Positions 59,601 through 64,000 of a stretch of DNA of 64,000 nucleotides are shown one piece after another. Below the pieces are notes generated by a model, which made no database searches, was not told the origin of the DNA, and saw nothing but the letters and a program-made list of their open reading frames with translations. How positions within the stretch are numbered: the stretch's first letter is position 1; every line of letters starts with the position of its first letter. The translations under genes were made by a program, and so were the position numbers. The DNA is from Cyanophora paradoxa (taxonomy: Eukaryota; Glaucocystophyceae; Cyanophorales; Cyanophoraceae): NCBI GenBank assembly GCA_004431415.1, contig QPMI01000503.1, positions 186,001 to 250,000 on the forward strand, in the 5' to 3' direction.

Positions 59601-59672
59601 TGGCCGGGAGCCAAAACGCGCTGGGCTTGCTGGCCTGGAGCTTCTCGCAGTGCCCCCGCCTATGTCGGGCAT
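56655..59672 (-). CDS. Long coiled-coil protein
   Basis: Read on the minus strand with about a dozen short introns. The start MPDIGGGTARSSRPASPARF at 59672 precedes VSVSPPKPGTASIQTHLLSS. Coiled-coil exons follow: FRKELADYRARIAVLEREYQ, VKRLRALVEATERELIAARK and LVRRLETKLVAGAKGLGLLQ. They continue ESLILAQEEEISKMRNEIK, LLYDLAHARQEKEEREAEGA and ELLAATKTSADMAVERQVIL. Further exons read SENLSRVVEMKQKELTARAA, KLQGSLAKYQHEIGRSIEEL and QQNMEREVEHLREQLEGVTR. The C-terminal fifth is Pro/Arg-rich, and an acidic tail SLEELAEADDFDDFDA ends at 56655. Heptad-like spacing of Leu, Ala and charged residues is clear over about 600 residues. No motor, kinase or membrane domain is visible. A structural role, for example at the cytoskeleton, centrosome or cilium, is possible but unproven. 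Confidence 0.8.
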
Positions 59673-59973
59673 CGTGTTCTGGGGCGAGCCGTTGATGGCG
59701 GGCAGGCGACTGTACCCCGGACGGAGGCCGCGCCAAATTCCGAGGTCCCCGCGCCGCGCCAGCCATCAGGTCCGACTCGAAGCGTTCACAGCTAACGAAA
59801 GGCGTGCTGTCCTGCTCCGGCGCCGACCTGTCGTAGAAACCAGTGCGGACTTCTGCGCAGGCGAAGCGAAGCTGCGCAGGCGAAGCAAAGCTGCGCAGCG
59901 AACCAGAGAGCGCCGTCGGCGCCGAATTGTTTTAGAACCAGACTCTAGCAGCGCGCCGCGGCAGGCGCCGGCA
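59673..59973. promoter_or_regulatory. Head-to-head upstream region
   Basis: 301 bp separate the divergent coiled-coil and TMEM19-like genes. It contains a direct repeat, GCGCAGGCGAAGC-AAGCT, at about 59855-59895 in two to three copies. No TATA box is obvious. Confidence 0.45.
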
Positions 59974-61247
59974 ATGGACGTTCCCGTCAGCCGCGCGGCG
60001 GCCGCGCTGGTGCTCGCAACTTTCGCGGCGCGCCGCGGCTACAAGAAGCGCAGCCTGGACCTCTCGGGCGCGGTCGGAGCGTTCATCGTCGGCCTGGTCT
60101 CCTTCGTGGCGAGCGTCCGCTTCGGAGTCGCGCTCCTCGCGTTCTTCTTCTCGGCGTCGAAGGCGACGCGCGTGGGGGCCGAGCGGAAGAAGAAGCTTGA
60201 CGCCGAGTACAAGGAGGGCGGCCAGCGCAACTGGGTCCAGGTGCCTCAGCGCCGCAGCGCCCCCAGACTCGAGCGCCGCGGTCCGACTCGGCGCGCGCCG
60301 CAGGTCCTCGCGAATAGCTTCGCGGCCACTGCGGCGTCTCTGGCGTATCTTTACGTCACCGGCGGCCGCGACTCACCGCTGCTCGAGTTCGGGCCCGGCG
60401 CCAACCCCCTCCCCTCCCTCCTCGCCCTTGTCCGGCCTCCTCTGCCGCCGCCGCCGCCCGCGCCGGCGCCGCCCCGGCCCGCGCCTGAGCGGAGCGCAGG
60501 CGGTGCTGGGCCACTACGCTTGCTGCTGCGGGGACACGTACAGCTCCGAGCTCGGCATACTGAGCCGGGGAAGCCCGCGCCTCGTCACGACCTGGCGCCG
60601 TGTGCCGCCCGGCACGAACGGCGGCGTGACGGTCGCCGGCACCCTCGCCGCCGCCGGCGGCGGCCTCATCGTCGGCGTCTCCTTCTACCTCGCCGCGATC
60701 TTCTCGTGCGCCGTACCCCCCGCCAACCGGCCCCGGCCGAGCGTACCCCCAACGCGCCGCGGCAGCTGCGCCGCGGGGGCGGACTGCAGCGCGGCGGCGG
60801 CGGCGGTCCAGTGGCAGGTACCCCTCCTCGGGCTCGCCGGCGGCCTCTTGGGCTCCTTCGTGCGCTCCTTCGCGTCGTACCCCCCCCCCCCCACCGCCCC
60901 TCACGGAGTTCCCCCCAGATCGACAGCTTGCTCGGTGCGACGTTCCAGTACAGCGGCTGGGACGAGAAGGCCGGGTACGCCCCTCCCGTACCCCCTCTCC
61001 GACGCCCGCCTCACTGCGTACCCCCGGCAGGCGCGTCGTCAACTCGCCCGCGCACGCGACGAAGCGCCTCTGCGGGTACAACATCCTGGACAACCACCAG
61101 GCCCGCCCAGCCCCCCTCACCCGGCCCCAGGCCTCGGACCTTCCCGCCCCGCCCCGCCTGACGTACACGAACCCCCCGCAGGTCAACTTCGTGAGCTCCG
61201 TGCTCACATGCGGCCTCATCGCCCGCATCGGCGCCCACGTCCTCTAG
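59974..61247 (+). CDS. TMEM19/DUF92 family integral membrane protein
   Basis: The start is MDVPVSRAAAALVLATFAAR at 59974. Family landmarks appear in order: KKRSLDLSGAVGAFIVGLVS, FFFSASKATRVGAERKKKLD and YKEGGQRNWVQ, then an intron. Next are VLANSFAATAASLAYLY, AVLGHYACCCGDTYSSELGI and LSRGSPRLVTTWRRVPPGTN. These are followed by GGVTVAGTLAAAGGGLIVGV, IDSLLGATFQYSGWDEK and VNFVSSVLTCGLIARIGAHV, stopping at 61247. The ASKATR, EGGQRNW, GDT-x2-SELG, VPPGTNGGVT and DSLLGAT motifs define the family. Plant and cyanobacterial members include the phytyl-phosphate kinase VTE6. Animal TMEM19 has no settled function. Several hydrophobic segments agree with a polytopic membrane protein. Whether this one acts in chlorophyll-phytol salvage cannot be told. 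Confidence 0.92.
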
Positions 61248-61469
61248 CTGCCTTCTGGCGAGGGCCGAGGACCCTGCTCTAGTTCTACATCTAGCCTTAG
61301 TATGCGTTGTTGCGTTGTAAAGCCATCCGTCCTGCTTCCAATGTAAACCGGGTCTGCTTCCCGGCCCTCCCGCCCAGAGATCCCTCGCGCACCAGCACCC
61401 CCCGACAGGAACGCGTAGCTAGATACGGCGATTCGACACAGAACAAGCAGGCGCCGGCGGCCCCGGCGA
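61248..61469. other. Short 3' intergenic region
   Basis: 222 bp lie between convergent stop codons. No gene is seen. It presumably holds both polyadenylation sites. Confidence 0.6.
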
Positions 61470-62449
61470 CTATCGCTTGCTCCACTGCTTGCCGCGGCGG
61501 GCCTTCTTGTGGGCAACCTTCTTCGACTCCACCATGCGGTCGTCGCGCGTCAGGTGCCCCTCTGCGCGCACGTGCGCGTGCGCGCCCCGTCAGCGGCTGC
61601 TGGGCGGCCGCTGGGGCGGGGCGGGGCGGGGCGGGGCGGGGCGGGGCGGGGCGGGGCGCACCGGGCTTCATGAGGGGCCGCAGCGACGGGTCAAAGTTCT
61701 GCAGGGCGCGCGCCACACCGAGCCGGATCGCGTCCGCCTGGCCTGCGCCCCGCGCTCGCGCTCGCGCCGGGCGCGCGGGCGGCGGGCGGGCGCGGGAGCG
61801 CACCGGCGGAGCCGCCGCCCTTGGCCGTGCACCACACGTCGAACTTGTCTATGGCGTCGACGGAGAGGAGGGGCGAGACCATGCGGTGCCGCAGGAAGAG
61901 GCGCGAGAAGTACTCCGTGTGCAGCATCCCGTTGACGAGGAAGATGCCCGTGCCGGGCTTGATCCACACCCGCGCCACGCTCGTCTTCCGACGGCCCGTC
62001 CCGTAGGCGCGGTTGAACTCGTCGACCTGCCGTTCCCGGACGATGACCTCGACGGTCCTCTCCTTCTCGGCGGCGACGACCTCCTCTTCCTGGACCTCCT
62101 CCGCCGCCAGCATCTCTTCCACCAGCGCCCGCTTCGCAAGCTCCCGCAGCTCCTCCTCGCTCAGGTTCTCCTTCTGCCACAGCTCGCTGTCCAGGACTGT
62201 CACGCCGCCGCCCGTCCGCTCGCGCAGCTCGGCGAGGGACTCGCCCTCGTTGGCGGCGAGTGCTGCGCGAGTTGCGCGAATCGCCGTTGCTACTGCTGAA
62301 ATGTAGCGCGAAACCAGGCCTCCGTGCCGCTCGGCGGGCGCGTGATGCCGGACGATGGCGGCGGCCGGGGCTGCGAGGCCGTGCGCCTGGAGCCTCGCCG
62401 CGCGTGCCCCCGCCGCCGCCAGCGGCCTGATCGCTCCCCGCAGAAGCAT
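61470..62449 (-). CDS. Organellar small-subunit ribosomal protein uS9
   Basis: The start MLLRGAIRPLAAAGARAARL at 62449 opens an Arg/Ala-rich, acid-free N-terminus typical of a mitochondrial transit peptide. A helical extension follows (NEGESLAELRERTGGG, LWQKENLSEEELRELAKRAL). The uS9 core begins YGTGRRKTSVARVWIKPGTG, IFLVNG, then HRMVSPLLSVDAIDKFDVWC. After introns it continues QADAIRLGVARALQNFDPSL and HLTRDDRMVESKKVAHKKAR, ending RGKQWSKR at 61470. The GRRK-S-AR entry, the AIRLG-ARAL helix and the basic C-terminus that reaches the ribosomal P site are all intact. Mitochondrial location is most likely and plastid is possible. It is divergent with the Myb-like gene, 75 bp away. Confidence 0.92.
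61613..61657. repeat. (GGGGC)9 tandem repeat in a uS9 intron
   Basis: Nine perfect GGGGC units on the plus strand (GCCCC on the coding strand) lie between the exon ending SLRPLMKPG and the exon starting HLTRDDRMV. Confidence 0.95.
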
Positions 62450-62524
62450 TTCGCGGTTCGGGGTACACTGCCCGATACGGCAGGGTACACGTGCAGCCAG
62501 TTCAACCGGGCGCGGGAAGGCGGG
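62450..62524. promoter_or_regulatory. 75-bp bidirectional promoter region
   Basis: Only 75 bp separate the start codons of uS9 (minus) and the Myb-like gene (plus). It includes GGGTACACTGCCCGATACGG and GCAGGGTACACGTGCAG, so GGGTACAC occurs twice about 24 bp apart, with an E-box-like CACGTG. Promoter elements probably overlap the two 5' untranslated regions. Confidence 0.55.
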
Positions 62525-64000
62525 ATGGAGGTCCCCGCGGAGAAGCTGCGAGCGCTGGACGCACGGATGACACTGGGCGGCTCGGGCGACAGCAACGGCG
62601 GCTTCGAGGATGTCGTCGGCCTCGTTTCGGTTCTGTCGCCGGCGGGCGCGACGCCCCTGGATGTGCAGTTCCGCGTAGAGCACAGGCCACCGGGTGATGA
62701 CGATGAGGAGGACTCCAGCTCCAGCCTTGAGGAGCAGGTTCGTCTTTTCCCGCGCTGGCTTCCCGCGCTGGGCACCCGCGCGGCGCTGGCCTGTGCGCCA
62801 TGCACGCGCGTTCATCCGAACCGACCGTACGCGCTTTTGCAGAACGTGGAGGCGCTGGAGACTCCCGCGCCGGCAAACCGCGACCCCAAGGAGGTCTCGC
62901 CCGTCATTCCGAAGCAGGAGCGAGGCGGAGAGAACAGCAACGACGGAGTCACGCCCCGGAAGCGCAAGATGTTCACGCGCGACGAGGACGAGAGGATCCT
63001 GCAGGTGCGCCGTGGCGGGAGCGTTCCCGCGCTTGACCGCAGTAAGCGCTGACCCGACGCGAACGCTCCCATCCGCAGGGCGTCACAAAGTACGGCAAGC
63101 AGAGTTGGGATGAGATAGTGCGATGGAGCGGCCTCTCGCGCACCGTCGATCAGGTGCCGCCCTTCGGCCCGAGCCAACAAGCGCGCGGTTGGGTGCGGCG
63201 GGCGCTCACGCGCGCCCCCTTCCGCAGGTGCGCAAGCGGTACAAGCGCCTGGAGAAGAAGCAGGAGAAGGAAAGGCAGGCGGGCGCCGCCGGCGGCGTTC
63301 CCGCCACCGGCGCAGTTCCCGCCAACACCTCGCCCCTCCGGCCCCTGCCCGAGGCCGCCAACACCCCGCCCGCCACGCACCCCACCGCCTCCGTGGGCGG
63401 CGTGAGCCCCGTCCCCGCCGTCGGGCTCGCACCCCAGCTCGACGCGGCATCCTCCGCCCCCGCCGCCCCCTCTATCCCCCCCTCGAAGCCCACCCGTACC
63501 CTGGACCACTACTTCGGCAGGGTGCGACCCGCTCTTTTTCGAGCCCCGCGGCTTCGCCTGACGCGTCCGGCAGCCCGCGGGGGCCGCCGACGAGCGCTCG
63601 CGAACATCCGGCGCCGGATCCAGCGCGCCGCGCGCCCAGGCCTCGCGCCCCGCCCGCACCTCGGTCCGCCCCGCCCGCCGCGAACCGCCCCCGCCCCGCG
63701 CCGCTCCGCTAACGCCTCGCGCCGCCTCAGGACGCGTCGGAGCCGCCGGCGCCGCCGGCCTTTGTGGACCTGGAGGCGCGGGAGCGCGAGGGGTCGCTGG
63801 CGGCAGAGGTTGCGAGGCTGCAGCAGGAGCTGCGCGAGCGGGACGCGCGCCTCGCGCGGTTCGAGGCCGACGCGCGCTCGGCGGCTGGCCTCGCGGCGCA
63901 CGTCGCGGCGCTCGAGAAGGAGCTCGCCGAGGCCCAGCGGAAGCAGGCGGAACAGGAGACGACGGTGCGGGCGGCCATGGAGGAGGCCCTGCGCAAGGCG
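62525..64000 (+). CDS. Myb/SANT-domain protein, 5' part
   Basis: The gene runs off the right edge. The start is MEVPAEKLRALDARMTLGGS at 62525. After an intron come NVEALETPAPANRDPKEVSP and KRKMFTRDEDERILQ. The single Myb/SANT repeat is assembled across two introns: TRDEDERILQ-GVTKYGKQSW, then DEIVRWSGLSRTVDQ and VRKRYKRLEKKQEKERQ. Trp, Trp and Tyr occupy the expected hydrophobic positions. A Pro/Ala-rich linker leads to TRTLDHYFGR, which resembles a PCNA-interaction or Tousled-kinase N-terminal motif, but this is weak. The last exon in view (FVDLEAREREGSLAAEVARL, QQELRERDARLARFEADAR) is coiled coil and is still open at 64000. A nuclear DNA- or chromatin-binding role is likely. Confidence 0.7.

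Overview
This is nuclear DNA of a microbial eukaryote with a very GC-rich genome, probably an alga or another free-living protist. The species cannot be named from the sequence. Protein-coding genes are split by many short introns, mostly about 50-100 bp, so single open reading frames show only pieces of each protein. Donors are usually GTGCG or GTACCCC rather than GTAAGT. Acceptors are CGCAG or CCCAG, often with CTGAC or CTGAG 10-30 bases upstream. Several introns clearly start with GC. Intergenic DNA is less GC-rich and is packed with short palindromic words (GATC, CATATG, GCATGC, CTAG, GTAC).

Layout. 1-842 holds the 3' end of a MutS-family gene. 974-2936 (minus) is a zinc alcohol dehydrogenase of the cinnamyl-alcohol dehydrogenase type. 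2937-6226 is gene-poor repeat DNA. 6227-11046 (plus) is an unusual modular gene made of small phase-1 exons, with a tandem triplication of about 890 bp and a run of 31-residue repeats. 12427-23666 (minus) is a large UvrD-like helicase gene of the TRANK1 type. 23849-27338 (plus) encodes a cyclic-nucleotide-binding-domain protein, 27791-29617 (minus) a CUB-like protein, and 29744-33557 (plus) a protein with several GYF domains. 33.9-37.6 kb is a tandem duplication carrying two copies of an unrecognised zinc-finger gene. 38086-40549 (plus) is an importin-alpha-like armadillo gene and 40973-48624 (plus) an ATRX/ARIP4-type SNF2 helicase. 49.4-56.3 kb is a young-looking duplicated region. It holds three paralogues of an unrecognised proline-rich gene, two as an inverted pair and one direct, with a pyrimidine-rich two-ORF segment inserted between them. 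56655-59672 (minus) is a coiled-coil protein, 59974-61247 (plus) a TMEM19/DUF92 membrane protein, and 61470-62449 (minus) an organellar ribosomal protein uS9. The 5' part of a Myb/SANT gene runs off the right edge from 62525.

The genes are ordinary eukaryotic housekeeping and signalling genes and do not form a pathway. They are tightly packed, often as head-to-head pairs with 75-300 bp between start codons. The most novel material is the modular repeat gene at 6.2-11 kb, the two lineage-specific families at 33.9-37.2 kb and 49.5-56.3 kb, and the splice-site usage.
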